From Laspinema palackyanum D2a (GTDB taxonomy: Bacteria; Cyanobacteriota; Cyanobacteriia; Cyanobacteriales; Laspinemataceae): a stretch of DNA of 64,000 bases. A program made the translations under genes and the position numbers. The stretch is taken from assembly GCA_025370845.1 (NCBI GenBank), contig JAMXFF010000018.1:40860-104859 (forward strand), given 5' to 3'. Every line of letters begins with the position of its first letter. Position 1 is the first letter of the stretch. Of the stretch, positions 17,996-27,859 are shown one piece after another. The notes beneath the pieces were generated by a model. The model did no database searches, was not told the origin of the DNA, and was given only the letters and a program-made list of their open reading frames with translations.

Positions 17996-20023
17996 ATGGC
18001 GGTTCATTTGAAAGATTTTGGACAAGTTAAAAACGCCCTGATGGGAATCCGGACCTACCTTCCAGTTGGGCTAACTCTACTCGTTGGTTCGTCACTGTCT
18101 GCGATCGCTGCCACGGGAGTTTATGAATGGGAACGAAGATCCGCACAGGACAACTTAGTGCAACGCCGGGAAACCGTGAGCGTCACCTTACAAAGCGATA
18201 TAGAGGAATATCTTCAAGTAACCCGATCGCTGGGTGCATTTTATGATATTTCCGGCCAGGTGAGCGAGGAAAATTTTCAGCGCTTTTCCCAATCCTTTTT
18301 TGAGAATTATCCAGGAATTTTTGGGATGGCATGGCTACAAAAAGTGCCCCGGTCACAACGGAGGGCTTTTGAGCAACGGATGCAAGCTCAAGGGAAAGAA
18401 AATTTCCAAATTCGCGAGCGCACCGTCGATGGCAAGTTAATCCCTGCGGGCGATCGCCTAGAATATTTTCCCATTCTCTATGGACAACCCGCCACTCGCT
18501 ATACAGAAACGCTGTTGGGACTGGATCCCAGTTATGAGCCCCGGGTGAGGGCGGCGATCGCCCGGGGAAAAAACGAGGGCAAGATCTCGCTCACGGAACG
18601 ATTTCTATTAGCCGATGGCAAGACTTATGGGGTGGCAATGTTTCGCCCGGTGTACCAGGGAGGCGATCGCCCCGCCGGAATCGGCGATCGCCGCAACAGC
18701 TTTATGGGAATGACTTACACCGTCTATAGTCTCTCCAATTTGTTGCAAAGGTCCCTCGGCGGATTAACCCTGAATCACCTAGATTTTTACTTACTCGATC
18801 AAGCAGCGGATCCAGATCATCAAGTCCTCATCTTTTATGACTCTAGCACTCAACAATTTATTGCGGATAACCGTCTGAAACCCCCGGGTCCCCTGTCTCC
18901 TCAGTCTTTGTGCTACAACAATCCCCGCCTCTGTACCCAGACCCTTCAGGTTGCCAATCGCCAATGGACCCTTTTACTCCGTCCCACCTCAACCTTTCAG
19001 GGAGTGATGGAGAACACCATCGGGACCCTGACGATCGGCTTGTTACTCACCGGACTCATCGCCATTTATTTGGGATTATCCATCCGCCGGACCACCGATT
19101 TAGAAGCGGCGATGCAGAAGTTGCAAACCACCCAAGGTCAACTGATTCAAGCCGAAAAAATGTCTTCCATTGGTCAATTAGTCGCCGGGGTGGCCCATGA
19201 AATTAATAACCCCGTGAGTTTTATCTACGGCAATGTTAATCATGCGGATGAATATGTAAAAGACTTACTTTTATTGCTGGCGCTCTATCAACAACATTAT
19301 CCCAACCCCGTAGTGGAAATTCAAGAAGAAGCCGAAGCAATGGATGTAGATTTTTTGATAGAAGATTTACCGAAAACCATTAAATCCATGATGGTCGGGG
19401 CGGAACGGATTCAAAATATCGTCTTGAGCTTGCGAAATTTTTCCCGTACCGATGAAGCAGAAATCAAGGCCGTAGATATTCATCAAGGTCTGAATAGTAC
19501 CTTGATGATTTTGCAACATCGACTCAAAGCCACCGCCGGACATCAGGCGATTCAGGTGGTTAAAAAATACTCAGAGTTACCTTTGGTGGAGTGCTATCCA
19601 GGGCAACTGAATCAGGTGTTTATGAATCTGTTGGCCAATGCGATTGATGCCTTAGAAGACACCCTAGCTCAAACCCCTTCAAAAGACTATATCCCTACCC
19701 TCACCCTCTGTACGGAAGTCTTGCAAAAAAGTCCAACGGAAACCCCCATTGATGGGGGGGATGCGGTGAACCCCGAATTCATTGTGATTTGGATTGAGGA
19801 TAATGCTTCGGGGATTCCTCCGGAGATTATCCCCAATATTTTCAACCCATTTTTTACCACTAAGCCTATCGGAAAAGGAACCGGATTAGGGCTTTCGATT
19901 AGCTACCAAATTATTGTGGAAAAACATTTAGGAAAGTTAAACTGTTTTTCAAAACTGGGAAAAGGAACAGAATTCCGGATTCAACTTCCGGTGAGTCAGA
20001 CGGGTCAAACCAAGTCATCCTAA
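17996..20023 (+). CDS. CHASE-domain sensor histidine kinase
   Basis: The 675-residue membrane histidine kinase has a first helix at about 19-42 (YLPVGLTLLVGSSLSAIAA). An extracytoplasmic CHASE domain follows at about 75-260; RTVDGKLIPAGDRLEYFPIL and the run LSLTERFLLADGKTYG-like stretch are typical. A second helix lies at about 341-361, then a coiled coil, a HisKA domain with phospho-acceptor His401 in GVAHEINNPVSF, and a HATPase_c domain ending KGTGLGLSISYQIIVEKHLG. CHASE domains bind small extracellular ligands; which one cannot be told. There is no receiver and no response regulator next to it, so it is an orphan kinase. The N-terminus MAVHLKDFGQVKNALMG lacks a clear ribosome site; the internal Met at residue 17 is an alternative start. 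Confidence 0.88.
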   Translation: MAVHLKDFGQVKNALMGIRTYLPVGLTLLVGSSLSAIAATGVYEWERRSAQDNLVQRRETVSVTLQSDIEEYLQVTRSLGAFYDISGQVSEENFQRFSQSFFENYPGIFGMAWLQKVPRSQRRAFEQRMQAQGKENFQIRERTVDGKLIPAGDRLEYFPILYGQPATRYTETLLGLDPSYEPRVRAAIARGKNEGKISLTERFLLADGKTYGVAMFRPVYQGGDRPAGIGDRRNSFMGMTYTVYSLSNLLQRSLGGLTLNHLDFYLLDQAADPDHQVLIFYDSSTQQFIADNRLKPPGPLSPQSLCYNNPRLCTQTLQVANRQWTLLLRPTSTFQGVMENTIGTLTIGLLLTGLIAIYLGLSIRRTTDLEAAMQKLQTTQGQLIQAEKMSSIGQLVAGVAHEINNPVSFIYGNVNHADEYVKDLLLLLALYQQHYPNPVVEIQEEAEAMDVDFLIEDLPKTIKSMMVGAERIQNIVLSLRNFSRTDEAEIKAVDIHQGLNSTLMILQHRLKATAGHQAIQVVKKYSELPLVECYPGQLNQVFMNLLANAIDALEDTLAQTPSKDYIPTLTLCTEVLQKSPTETPIDGGDAVNPEFIVIWIEDNASGIPPEIIPNIFNPFFTTKPIGKGTGLGLSISYQIIVEKHLGKLNCFSKLGKGTEFRIQLPVSQTGQTKSS

Positions 20024-20062
20024 CCCGTCGCCATCGCCCGGTTGTCAACAGATATCCAGGGA

Positions 20063-20968
20063 TTAGGGATTGCGCGATCGCTCTAACAGTCGTTCAGCAT
20101 TCATCGCCCGTTCTGTATTTCCCTCCAAAGTATAAAGGTCTCGGGCATATTCCAACACGCGTTGAGCCTCAGTGAAATTCCCCTGACGCAGAAACACTAA
20201 CCCCGCCCCATAATAGGCATTCGCATAATTGGTATTCCCTTCCGCCGCCCGCCGAAATGAGTCTAAAGCCCCATTCAAATCCCCTTGATTATAAGCAATA
20301 AACCCCAAATGATAGTGAGCCGGAGCATGATTAGAAGTAATGCTGATTGCCCGGTTAAACGCTGATTTAGCCGCCTCCAGTTTCCCTTGTTCGAGATAAA
20401 CCAGTCCGAGATGATAGGGGGGTTCTGGAGTCGTTGGACTATACTGCATCGCCTGCTGAAACGAAGCCGCAGCAGCATCCCATAACTGCTGTTGCTCCAG
20501 GACCAAACCCAGATTATAATGAGCTAATCCCATTTGGGGGTCCAAGGCGATCGCCCGTTGTAAATAATCCCGGGCGCGATCGAGATTATTCCCTTCAATC
20601 AGGGCCGCCCCTAAATTGGCAAAGGCCAGGGTAAACCGAGGATCCGCTTGAGTCGCTTGGTAGAACGAATCCGCCGCCCCTTGTAAATCTCCCGATTGCC
20701 GCAGAGCCAAGCCCAGATTATAATGAGCCACAGCCAGGGTCGGGTCCAGTTGAGCCGCTTGACGAAACGCCGCGATCGCCTCAGAGACCTGACCCGCTTG
20801 AATCGACCCCAGTCCCCGGTTTACCCAATCCAGGGCCGCCTGGGAACGTCCCTGGGCGACGGCGCCCATCCCTAGCACACCCTCCCCCGGCATCCACAGC
20901 AACGGCATCATCAAAATCCCCAGCGTCACGCCCACGATTCCTGCCCTTATGTTCCGTTGTAATTGCAT
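20063..20968 (-). CDS. TPR-repeat protein with N-terminal signal/anchor
   Basis: The 301-residue protein consists of a hydrophobic N-terminal segment (about 10-28, IVGVTLGILMMPLLWMPG) and seven consecutive 34-residue tetratricopeptide repeats. These begin about residue 44 and each shows the pattern W/Y-LG-A/Y-F-P, for example AHYNLGLALRQSGDLQGAAD. It should be an exported or membrane-anchored scaffold. Two of the repeats carry the YNLGL motif almost unchanged, showing recent internal duplication. The gene converges on the histidine kinase, 39 bp apart, with no obvious terminator between. No specific function can be given; TPR proteins of this size are common in cyanobacteria. Confidence 0.8.
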   Translation of the reverse strand: MQLQRNIRAGIVGVTLGILMMPLLWMPGEGVLGMGAVAQGRSQAALDWVNRGLGSIQAGQVSEAIAAFRQAAQLDPTLAVAHYNLGLALRQSGDLQGAADSFYQATQADPRFTLAFANLGAALIEGNNLDRARDYLQRAIALDPQMGLAHYNLGLVLEQQQLWDAAAASFQQAMQYSPTTPEPPYHLGLVYLEQGKLEAAKSAFNRAISITSNHAPAHYHLGFIAYNQGDLNGALDSFRRAAEGNTNYANAYYGAGLVFLRQGNFTEAQRVLEYARDLYTLEGNTERAMNAERLLERSRNP

Positions 20969-21331
20969 CGCCCCTCCTGGAAATGAGTCGAGGTGGTTTA
21001 ACCTCGTTTTACCCTAACATCCCTGCCTCTGACTACAGTCCGCCAGAATTTTAGAGCCAACACTTACCCGCCACGATAATTTTCAAGGGATAACACTGCT
21101 TTAAAATTCAAAAAAAAAGGATTAAGCTTAGAAAAATAAGTCCCTCAATCAGTAATTCTTTGGTTCAAAAATACGGTAATCTAAAATACATCAAGACCCA
21201 TCCGAGAAGTGCTGATGCTGATCACCTTGTTTCCCATAGAGTCAGGATAAGGATTTTACTTTAAATAGGCTATCCCCTTGGCCCTCTTAAAAATTTTTTA
21301 ATCTTTAGTAACTAACTCACAGGAGTGAATC
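20969..21331. other. Divergent promoter region, TPR gene and EF-G paralogue
   Basis: This AT-rich 363-bp spacer has no gene. A good ribosome site, AGGAGTG at about 21321-21327, precedes the ATG at 21332. The A/T-run at 21107-21140 may act as an UP-like or curved element. No RNA gene is recognised. Confidence 0.4.
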
Positions 21332-23380
21332 ATGACCGAAAACGTTGTCTCCGACGTGCGAAACGTCGCTATTGTAGGCCCGTATCTGAGTGGAAAAACC
21401 ACCTTACTCGAAAGCCTGTTGTTTGTAACCGGTGCAATTAGTAGGAAAGGAAACGTCAAAGAAGGGACAACCGTTGGCGATAGTTCTGCCGAAGCGCGCG
21501 ATCGCCAAATGAGTGTAGAGATATCCGCCGCCTCCACCGAATACAAAAATGTCCGCTTCACCTTCGTAGACTGCCCGGGTTCCATAGAATTTATCCAAGA
21601 AACCTACAACGCCCTCAAAGGAACCGGCGCCGCCGTTGTCGTCTGCGAACCGGAAGTCAGCCGGGTACTCACCTTAGCCCCCTTATTTAAGTTCTTAGAT
21701 GACTGGGAAATCCCCCATATCGTCTTTGTCAACAAAATGGACCGCGCCAAAGATAGCTTTATGGACGTCCTCCACGCCCTCAAAGCCGTCTCCACCCGGC
21801 CCTTAGTCCCCCATCAATATCCCATCCTCAAAGGCTCTGACCCCGTGGGATTTATTGATCTAGTCACGGAACAAGCCTATCACTATCATGGTGGCAGTGA
21901 CCCCGACCCCGTACCCATCCCCGAGGAGCTCAAACAACAAGAACATGAGGCTCGTCAGGAGATGTTAGAAGAGTTGGCTAACTTTGACGATCGCCTCCTC
22001 GAAGAACTCCTCGAAGAGATTGAACCCTCCCAAGATGAAATCGTCGCCGACCTCAAAATGGAATTAGGGGCCGATTTAATCGTTCCCGTCTTTATGGGCG
22101 TAGCGGATTCAGATTATGGCGTCAGACCCTTGCTCGATGCCCTGATTCGGGAAGCGCCGGAACCCACCACCACCGCCGATCGCCGGGGAATTCCCCTGCA
22201 TTCTGGTGAACCCTTAGCCCAAGTGATTAAAACTTACTACACCCCACAAGGAGGCAAAATGTCCCTCGTGCGGGTGTGGAAAGGGGAAATCACCGATAAC
22301 ATGAGCCTCAACGGCGTTCGCATTGGCGGAATGTATCGGATGAAGGGACAGCAAACTGAAACCATTCAGAAGGCAGTCGAGGGAGATATTGTCGCCCTCT
22401 CGCGTATGGAAGGGATTCAAACCGGAGATACCCTCACCACCGGGGAAGGCAAGCTCAAATCGGAATTACCCAAAGCGGAACAACTGCCTCCGGTTTTTGC
22501 CCTGGCGATCGCCCCAGAACGGCGCAGCGACGAAGTGAAAATCAGCGCCGCCTTAACCAAACTCTTGGAAGAGGACCCCGCCCTCGCCTGGGAACAAAAT
22601 CCCGATACCCACGAAATTATCCTCTGGGGTCAAGGGGAAATTCATATCAAGGTCACCTTGGATCGTCTGCGGCGCAAGTACAACCTGCCGATGATTACCC
22701 AAGTCCCCCATGTGCCCTACAAGGAAACCATTCGCAAAGCAGCGCCCCGGGTTCATGGGCGCTACAAGCACCAAAGTGGGGGTCATGGCCAATTTGGCGA
22801 TGTTTACCTGGAAATCAAACCCATGCCTCGGGGGGAAGGGTATCACTTCAACGATAAAATCGTCGGCGGTGTTGTCCCCAAACAGTATATTCCGGGGGTA
22901 GAAATGGGGGTGCGCGAGTTCCTGAATCAGGGACCTTTGGGATTCCCCGTGGTGGATATTGCGGTTACCCTCACCGATGGGTCCTATCACTCCGTGGATA
23001 GTTCAGAACAGTCCTTTAAACAGGCGGCACGTTTGGCAATGCAAGAGGGGTTGGCCCAATGTGAACCAACCTTGCTTGAACCGATCGCCTCGGTAGAGAT
23101 CTGTGCACCGACAGACTTTACCTCGAATATGATGCAACTGATCAGCGGACGACGGGGCCAAATTTTAGGCTATGAACCCCTAGAAAACTGGAAATCATGG
23201 GATAAGGTCTTGGCCTATTTACCCCAGGCTGAAATGCAGGATTTGATTGTGGAGTTGCGATCGCTGACGATGGGAGTTGGGTTTTTCCGATGGAAGTACG
23301 ATCACCTTCAGGAAGTCCCAGATAAACTCACCGATCGCCTCTTAGCTGCTGCCGCTAATGGCAATGGAAATTCTAAATAA
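21332..23380 (+). CDS. EF-G-like translational GTPase paralogue
   Basis: At 682 residues with GTPase, domain II and EF-G III-IV-V regions in order, this is an elongation factor G paralogue, probably not the main FusA. The P-loop is GPYLSGKTT (16-24) rather than the usual GHxDAGKTT, and NKMD is intact (134-137). The switch II motif is DCPGSIEF (80-87) instead of DTPGHVDF, so the catalytic His of translational GTPases is Ser84. The switch I RGITI motif reads RQMSVEI. Domain IV is well conserved (GGHGQFGDVYLEIKPM). The protein may hydrolyse GTP slowly or act in ribosome recycling, stress or assembly; this is inference. Strong ribosome site before ATG 21332; strong terminator behind. Single-gene transcript. 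Confidence 0.88.
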   Translation: MTENVVSDVRNVAIVGPYLSGKTTLLESLLFVTGAISRKGNVKEGTTVGDSSAEARDRQMSVEISAASTEYKNVRFTFVDCPGSIEFIQETYNALKGTGAAVVVCEPEVSRVLTLAPLFKFLDDWEIPHIVFVNKMDRAKDSFMDVLHALKAVSTRPLVPHQYPILKGSDPVGFIDLVTEQAYHYHGGSDPDPVPIPEELKQQEHEARQEMLEELANFDDRLLEELLEEIEPSQDEIVADLKMELGADLIVPVFMGVADSDYGVRPLLDALIREAPEPTTTADRRGIPLHSGEPLAQVIKTYYTPQGGKMSLVRVWKGEITDNMSLNGVRIGGMYRMKGQQTETIQKAVEGDIVALSRMEGIQTGDTLTTGEGKLKSELPKAEQLPPVFALAIAPERRSDEVKISAALTKLLEEDPALAWEQNPDTHEIILWGQGEIHIKVTLDRLRRKYNLPMITQVPHVPYKETIRKAAPRVHGRYKHQSGGHGQFGDVYLEIKPMPRGEGYHFNDKIVGGVVPKQYIPGVEMGVREFLNQGPLGFPVVDIAVTLTDGSYHSVDSSEQSFKQAARLAMQEGLAQCEPTLLEPIASVEICAPTDFTSNMMQLISGRRGQILGYEPLENWKSWDKVLAYLPQAEMQDLIVELRSLTMGVGFFRWKYDHLQEVPDKLTDRLLAAAANGNGNSK

Positions 23381-23392
23381 TCGGTGAATTTC

Positions 23393-23441
23393 AAACAGGC
23401 AAAAGGTTCGAGTTTTTCCTCAACCTTTTGCCTGTTTTTTT
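23393..23441 (+). terminator. Strong Rho-independent terminator of the EF-G-like gene
   Basis: A perfect 16-bp stem (AAACAGGCAAAAGGTT and its complement) with a 13-base loop is followed by further T residues. It begins 12 bases after the stop codon. Confidence 0.92.
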
Positions 23442-23890
23442 GTCTTTCAGGTCCTGTTACTACAATGGGAGGCGCTGAAAATCACGGCTCTTTCTTATTC
23501 TCAACTGCTCATCCATCATTTTCACCCCCAGTTGTTTGACGAGGCTTCCAGGGCAACAACTCCCCTTATCACTTTGGGAAAAGCGTGATAAAATTAGAAT
23601 TGTCAAGACAGTAAATCCGGTTTTTTGATATCGGGAGTTAGTTCGTTCAAATTTGGGGAAAACTTCTACTAATTTCTTAAGGTTCAGGCAGTTTATAGCA
23701 GTTTTCTCGCCCAGATTGCGCTTAACAAAACTTAAACTACCCTGATGGAGGAGAAGGTCAGGGTTACGGAGTGAATGGCGGCACCTGATTTTTCTTAAAA
23801 TTGCTATTTGGGGGTAAAAATCAAATACCGGATGAAGTTTTGAATTGAAATTAACCCGCCCGCTTTGAAAATAGCACGTGAGGAGTTTCC
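23442..23890. other. Upstream region of chemosensory cluster A
   Basis: About 450 bp without a supportable gene. A ribosome site (GAGGAG at 23879-23884) precedes the receptor start at 23891. The region presumably holds the cluster promoter; no known regulatory motif is recognised. Confidence 0.4.
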
Positions 23891-25216
23891 ATGTTGTTTA
23901 ATTTAAAGTTAAAAGCCAGAATTCTCTTAGGTTATTCCATCCCTTTAATATTTTCCATTAGTTCCGCTGCCTTAGTTTTTGTCAGTAGCCAGAAAGTTCA
24001 GCAAGAAGTCACCAATTTAGAAGAGGGGGCGGCTATAGTCCGGGAATCTGACCGTCTGGCTTTAAGGTTAATGTCCCTCCAACGCGCGGCAAGAGGTTAC
24101 GTTATCGACCGGGAAGAATTTATTCCCGAGGCAGTTGAGACCGACCTCACCCGCTTAGAAAATTCGGTAAACTATTTAAAAAGTCATGTAGAAGAACCCG
24201 GACAAAAAGAAAGATTAGAGCGAATTTTAACCCTGAGTGAAAGAACGATTGCCTTTAATAAAAATCTGATTAGTTTAGTCCAACAAAACCGAGTACCCGA
24301 CGCGATAAAAGCCTATGCCACTCCGGAACGAGAACAATTGAATCGGGAACTAGAAACGCTCCTGGGGGAGTTCAACCAACGGGAAGATGATTTGCAGAAG
24401 GAAAAAAGCGATCGCACCAATGATGTCCTCAACTTATTGAGCGTCTTGGTGTTAGTGAGTACCGCAATCACAGCGATCGTAGCCTGGGCATTGGGATGGG
24501 CGATCGCCAGCCGGATTACTGACACCCTCAGCGACACCACCAACACCATCGCCTCTTCCTCCACGGAAATCGCCGCGATGACCGAACAACAAGAGCGCGT
24601 TGCCAACCAACAAGCCAGTGCAGTCCATGAAACCTGCACCACAATGGAACAACTGGGCCTCTCCTCTCAGGAGTCCTCCGAACGTGCCGAAGCCACCACG
24701 GTTCAAGTCGAACAAATTGCCAATCAAATTTTACATTTGAGTGAGCAAGTCAACCAAATCGACAAAATTGCCGGATTAGTCAGCGATATCGCCAATCAAA
24801 CCAATATGTTAGCACTCAATGCTGCCGTGGAAGCAGTCCGGGCCGGAGAGCAAGGTAAAGGCTTTGGCGTCGTCGCTTCGGAAATTCGGAAACTGGCCGA
24901 TCGCAGCAAACAATCTGCCGAGAAAATTAGCGATCTAGTAACCGATATTGAACGGGCGACCAATTCAGCGGTGATGATCACCAAAGACGGAACTCGCAGC
25001 GTAGAAAGCGTGGTTTCTGCGGTCAATCACATCGCCGTCAACGCGCAACAAATCTCCTTGAGTGCCAAACAACAAGCCCTGGCGATCCAACAAACCCTGG
25101 ATGCCATGAATAGTCTGACTCAAAGCGCCCAAGAAACCGCCAGCGGGATTGCCCAAACCAAAATCAGCATTCAACAACTCAATCAAATCGCCCTCAAGTT
25201 ACAACGGGAAATTTAG
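23891..25216 (+). CDS. Methyl-accepting chemotaxis protein, CHASE3-type sensor
   Basis: The 441-residue chemoreceptor has a membrane helix at about 10-30. A four-helix CHASE3-like periplasmic domain follows at about 35-180, whose motif [15 protein letters not shown] is the CHASE3 signature. A second helix lies at about 185-205. A cytoplasmic signalling domain comes directly after, with no recognisable HAMP. The hairpin tip reads [20 protein letters not shown], then [18 protein letters not shown], all standard. Compared with usual receptors, the helix between TTMEQLG and VEQIANQIL is short by roughly four heptads. The GAGGAG site and ATG fix the start. It is the first gene of a cluster with a second receptor, a CheA hybrid and CheB, all on the same strand; probably a type IV pilus taxis or alternative output pathway. 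Confidence 0.92.
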   Translation: MLFNLKLKARILLGYSIPLIFSISSAALVFVSSQKVQQEVTNLEEGAAIVRESDRLALRLMSLQRAARGYVIDREEFIPEAVETDLTRLENSVNYLKSHVEEPGQKERLERILTLSERTIAFNKNLISLVQQNRVPDAIKAYATPEREQLNRELETLLGEFNQREDDLQKEKSDRTNDVLNLLSVLVLVSTAITAIVAWALGWAIASRITDTLSDTTNTIASSSTEIAAMTEQQERVANQQASAVHETCTTMEQLGLSSQESSERAEATTVQVEQIANQILHLSEQVNQIDKIAGLVSDIANQTNMLALNAAVEAVRAGEQGKGFGVVASEIRKLADRSKQSAEKISDLVTDIERATNSAVMITKDGTRSVESVVSAVNHIAVNAQQISLSAKQQALAIQQTLDAMNSLTQSAQETASGIAQTKISIQQLNQIALKLQREI

Positions 25217-25565
25217 GCGGGAGAATCCCTCAATTCTATTGCCACAATGAGTTACACTCGCTATATCACCAACCCCGGATCCGTAAGTCCGGTCGAGATC
25301 TCCGTGTCCTGAATGGGGAGGGGCTTTTCCGTCGGGGAAAGCCCCCGACTCTCCCCTGGATGCGAAAGTCCTAAGTTAAGATAATCGGCAAGCGGGAACA
25401 ACAATATAGCCGATGGGACAGTCAATCATCAGAATCCATAGATTCTGAGTTTACGCACCTCCTTCTGGGAAATCTCATCATAATTGAGGTAAGCCACTCA
25501 GGGCTGCAATAAACCCGGTTTAAATCGGTGGGTTGAGGTCAAAATTAAGGAGTCATCATCTGATT
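25217..25565. other. Spacer between two receptor genes
   Basis: This 349-bp spacer has no gene. It carries the ribosome site AAGGAG at 25547-25552, an AAACCCGGTTTAAAT palindrome near 25511-25525, and otherwise nothing recognisable. Its length suggests that the second receptor may have its own promoter. Confidence 0.4.
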
Positions 25566-27044
25566 ATGTTGGACAGCTTAAAACTGAGGGGACGAATTCT
25601 TGCCTGCATTATTATCCCATTGTTAGTGTCCGGTGTACTGGCTACCCTAATTGTTTCAACAGTTAAAAAAGCCGAGGAACTCGATGAACAGATTGGGCTT
25701 TCTTCAGAGGTCATTGATCATTTGGCCGAAGCCACCCTGCAAGCGATTCGCATGGAACGCTCAACCCGAGGATATTTGGTGAGTGCCACCGATCGCCATC
25801 GCCAAGGATTTGAAACAGGTAGCGAGTCCTATAGCCGGTTGATTAATAGCTTGGAGCCCAAAATTGCTCAACTGGAGGACCCGGTACAACGGCAGCGATT
25901 TCAGGAGTACACTCAGTTGGGAAATCAACTGCGACAAGCTGATCTGCAAATGCTCCAACTGGCACAAACGGGTCAAAGGGAGGCAGCGGTGGCCTTATTT
26001 TCCACGGACCAAAGTAGCAATATCGTCCGGGAGATCGAGTCGATTTATAATGCCTTTGTTGAACAAGAACGAGAGACTTTGGCGGCTAGAAAAGTACAAG
26101 CGCAAGAAGCGTTACATTTGTCCCTCGCCGTTGCCGGGTGGGGAAGTGCGATCGTGGGTTTGCTGACGATCGCCATTGGTGCGAAACTCGCCTCTAGCAT
26201 CCGCGATCGCATCGAACGTGCCATTCATGAAGTGGCAACCTCATCGACGGAATTTGCCGCTACCTTCAGTCACCAGGAAACTTCCACGAACGCTCAAGCG
26301 ATTTCCGTCAACCAAACGACGAGCTCAATGGAAGAGTTGAATGCATCCTCCAAAGCCACTGCGGAACAAGCCGAATCCGCTGCGGCTAACGCGATTCTGG
26401 TCTTAAATTTAGTGGATTCCTCCACCCATCATGAACTGCCGGTGCATCTGTCCTACGGTTTGGGTTCCCACCACTCCACCCTCCTCTCCCGCAATCGCCA
26501 GATTGGACAGCAAAATACCAGTTTAAAAGAAACCGTTCATCAGATTGCCAACCGCATCGAACAACTCACCCAGCAACTGTCCCAAATTGATGGAATTGCC
26601 AGTAACGTTAGCAATATCGCCAATCAAACCAATATGTTAGCCCTCAATGCTTCAGTTGAAGCTGTTCGGGCCGGTGAAGCGGGGAAAGGATTTGGCGTAG
26701 TTGCCACAGAAATTCGCAAACTGGCGGACCACAGTGGCCGATGTGCCGATCGCATTAATTCTCTGGTGAAAGAAATTCAATCGGCCACTTCCCTAACCGT
26801 TCAGGTTACAGAACAAGGGACAAAAACCGTAGAAGTCGTGGTGGAAGCGATTGATGAAATTGTTAATAATACCCAGCAAATTTCATTAACCGCCCAACAG
26901 CAGGCGATCGCCATTCAGCAGGTTTTTGAAGCCATGAATGCCCTAAATAGAATTGCCTCAGAAACTGTTAATAGTATTTCTCAGGCAAAAATGGGCACTG
27001 AAAAACTCAATCAAGCCGCCCTCGACCTCAAAGAAATGGTCTGA
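25566..27044 (+). CDS. Methyl-accepting chemotaxis protein, CHASE3-type sensor, with helical insert
   Basis: This is a second CHASE3-type chemoreceptor, 492 residues from ATG 25566. I choose this start because the N-terminus MLDSLKLRGRIL aligns with [12 protein letters not shown] of the upstream receptor. The longer reading frame from TTG 25533 would overlap the ribosome site. The layout is a membrane helix (about 9-31), a CHASE3-like domain (MERSTRGYLVSATDRHRQGF) and a second helix near 190-210. A standard signalling hairpin ([20 protein letters not shown]) follows. Between LVDSST and SLKETVHQIA there is a His- and Ser-rich stretch (HHELPVHLSYGLGSHHSTLL and on) about 20 residues longer than usual. 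That could disturb or extend the coiled coil. Paralogous to its neighbour. Confidence 0.9.
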   Translation: MLDSLKLRGRILACIIIPLLVSGVLATLIVSTVKKAEELDEQIGLSSEVIDHLAEATLQAIRMERSTRGYLVSATDRHRQGFETGSESYSRLINSLEPKIAQLEDPVQRQRFQEYTQLGNQLRQADLQMLQLAQTGQREAAVALFSTDQSSNIVREIESIYNAFVEQERETLAARKVQAQEALHLSLAVAGWGSAIVGLLTIAIGAKLASSIRDRIERAIHEVATSSTEFAATFSHQETSTNAQAISVNQTTSSMEELNASSKATAEQAESAAANAILVLNLVDSSTHHELPVHLSYGLGSHHSTLLSRNRQIGQQNTSLKETVHQIANRIEQLTQQLSQIDGIASNVSNIANQTNMLALNASVEAVRAGEAGKGFGVVATEIRKLADHSGRCADRINSLVKEIQSATSLTVQVTEQGTKTVEVVVEAIDEIVNNTQQISLTAQQQAIAIQQVFEAMNALNRIASETVNSISQAKMGTEKLNQAALDLKEMV

Positions 27045-27859
27045 GTATTCTTTCTCTTGGGGTTCTGGGGGATTCACAAGTTAGGGCTTTGCTCTCCCTT
27101 GGAGAGCGAATGGGAATCAGTCAGGGAGGCATCTTGTATTCCGGCTGAATTATCCTGAATCCGGTTATCCATGCGGAAATCAGGCATCCATCAGAGGTGC
27201 TTTCCCTTGCCTTTGTCCGCAAATTATGCGAAAATTGCAATAGGCCAAAATATCGCAGCCGTTTCGATGAGGCCCAGAGGTAGAGACAGTCCCCAGACCC
27301 AGACTTGGGCCTGAGAAAGAGCGGGAACCTGGGGGAATTGGGCCCCAATCTGCCGAGATTCAGGGAGAGAAAACTCCTGTGGGTGGGGTTTGCCGTCTGA
27401 ATCGGCGACTGTTCATTGAGCAACCTGTTCAGAAATCCAACGGGCGATCGCCTCGGGGTTTTGGCTCCTCACTGCTCCTCAATGGAGGTCTCTGCTCAAC
27501 CCGCAGTTAAATTACCAGAAAATCAGGGTGAAAACCATACCAGTAACGGCCAAGTTCACCATCAGTTCAGGAACTCAACCGGGGATGATAGGAGCAAAAA
27601 GATTGCCAATTTCACCCCCCAAAAGATTGGCCTTTAGAAATTGGCCCAAACTGTTAAAATGAGCTTATGAAAACTCGAATCAATCTGGAGAGTTTTGGGC
27701 CAGGATTGCCCAAATTAAACCTGTCCAAAACCGAGTCGATCACGCCGGGAAACAGGCCGAGGAGAACCGGGGGAAATTTGAGTAAAAAAGGGGAATCTTC
27801 AAGGTAGGGGAAATTATCCCCCAGGAATCCCTAAATCGGACTTTGGAGGAGCTAAAACC
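27045..27859. other. Long spacer before the CheA hybrid, possible gene remnant
   Basis: No intact gene is supported in these 815 bp. An inverted repeat (TTGGCCCAAACT / AGTTTTGGGCCA) lies at about 27639-27713. On the minus strand, bases 27417-27464 read AVRSQNPEAIARWISEQ and end VAQ-stop, which looks like the C-terminus of a lost protein, but a stop lies just upstream. A good GGAGGAG site precedes the CheA ATG at 27860. A cheW would normally be expected in such a cluster; none is visible here. Confidence 0.4.

Noticed and set aside
27121-27423. 100-residue minus-strand frame before the CheA hybrid
   Set aside because: Composition is rich in Ser, Pro and Arg, with no ribosome site or recognisable motif.
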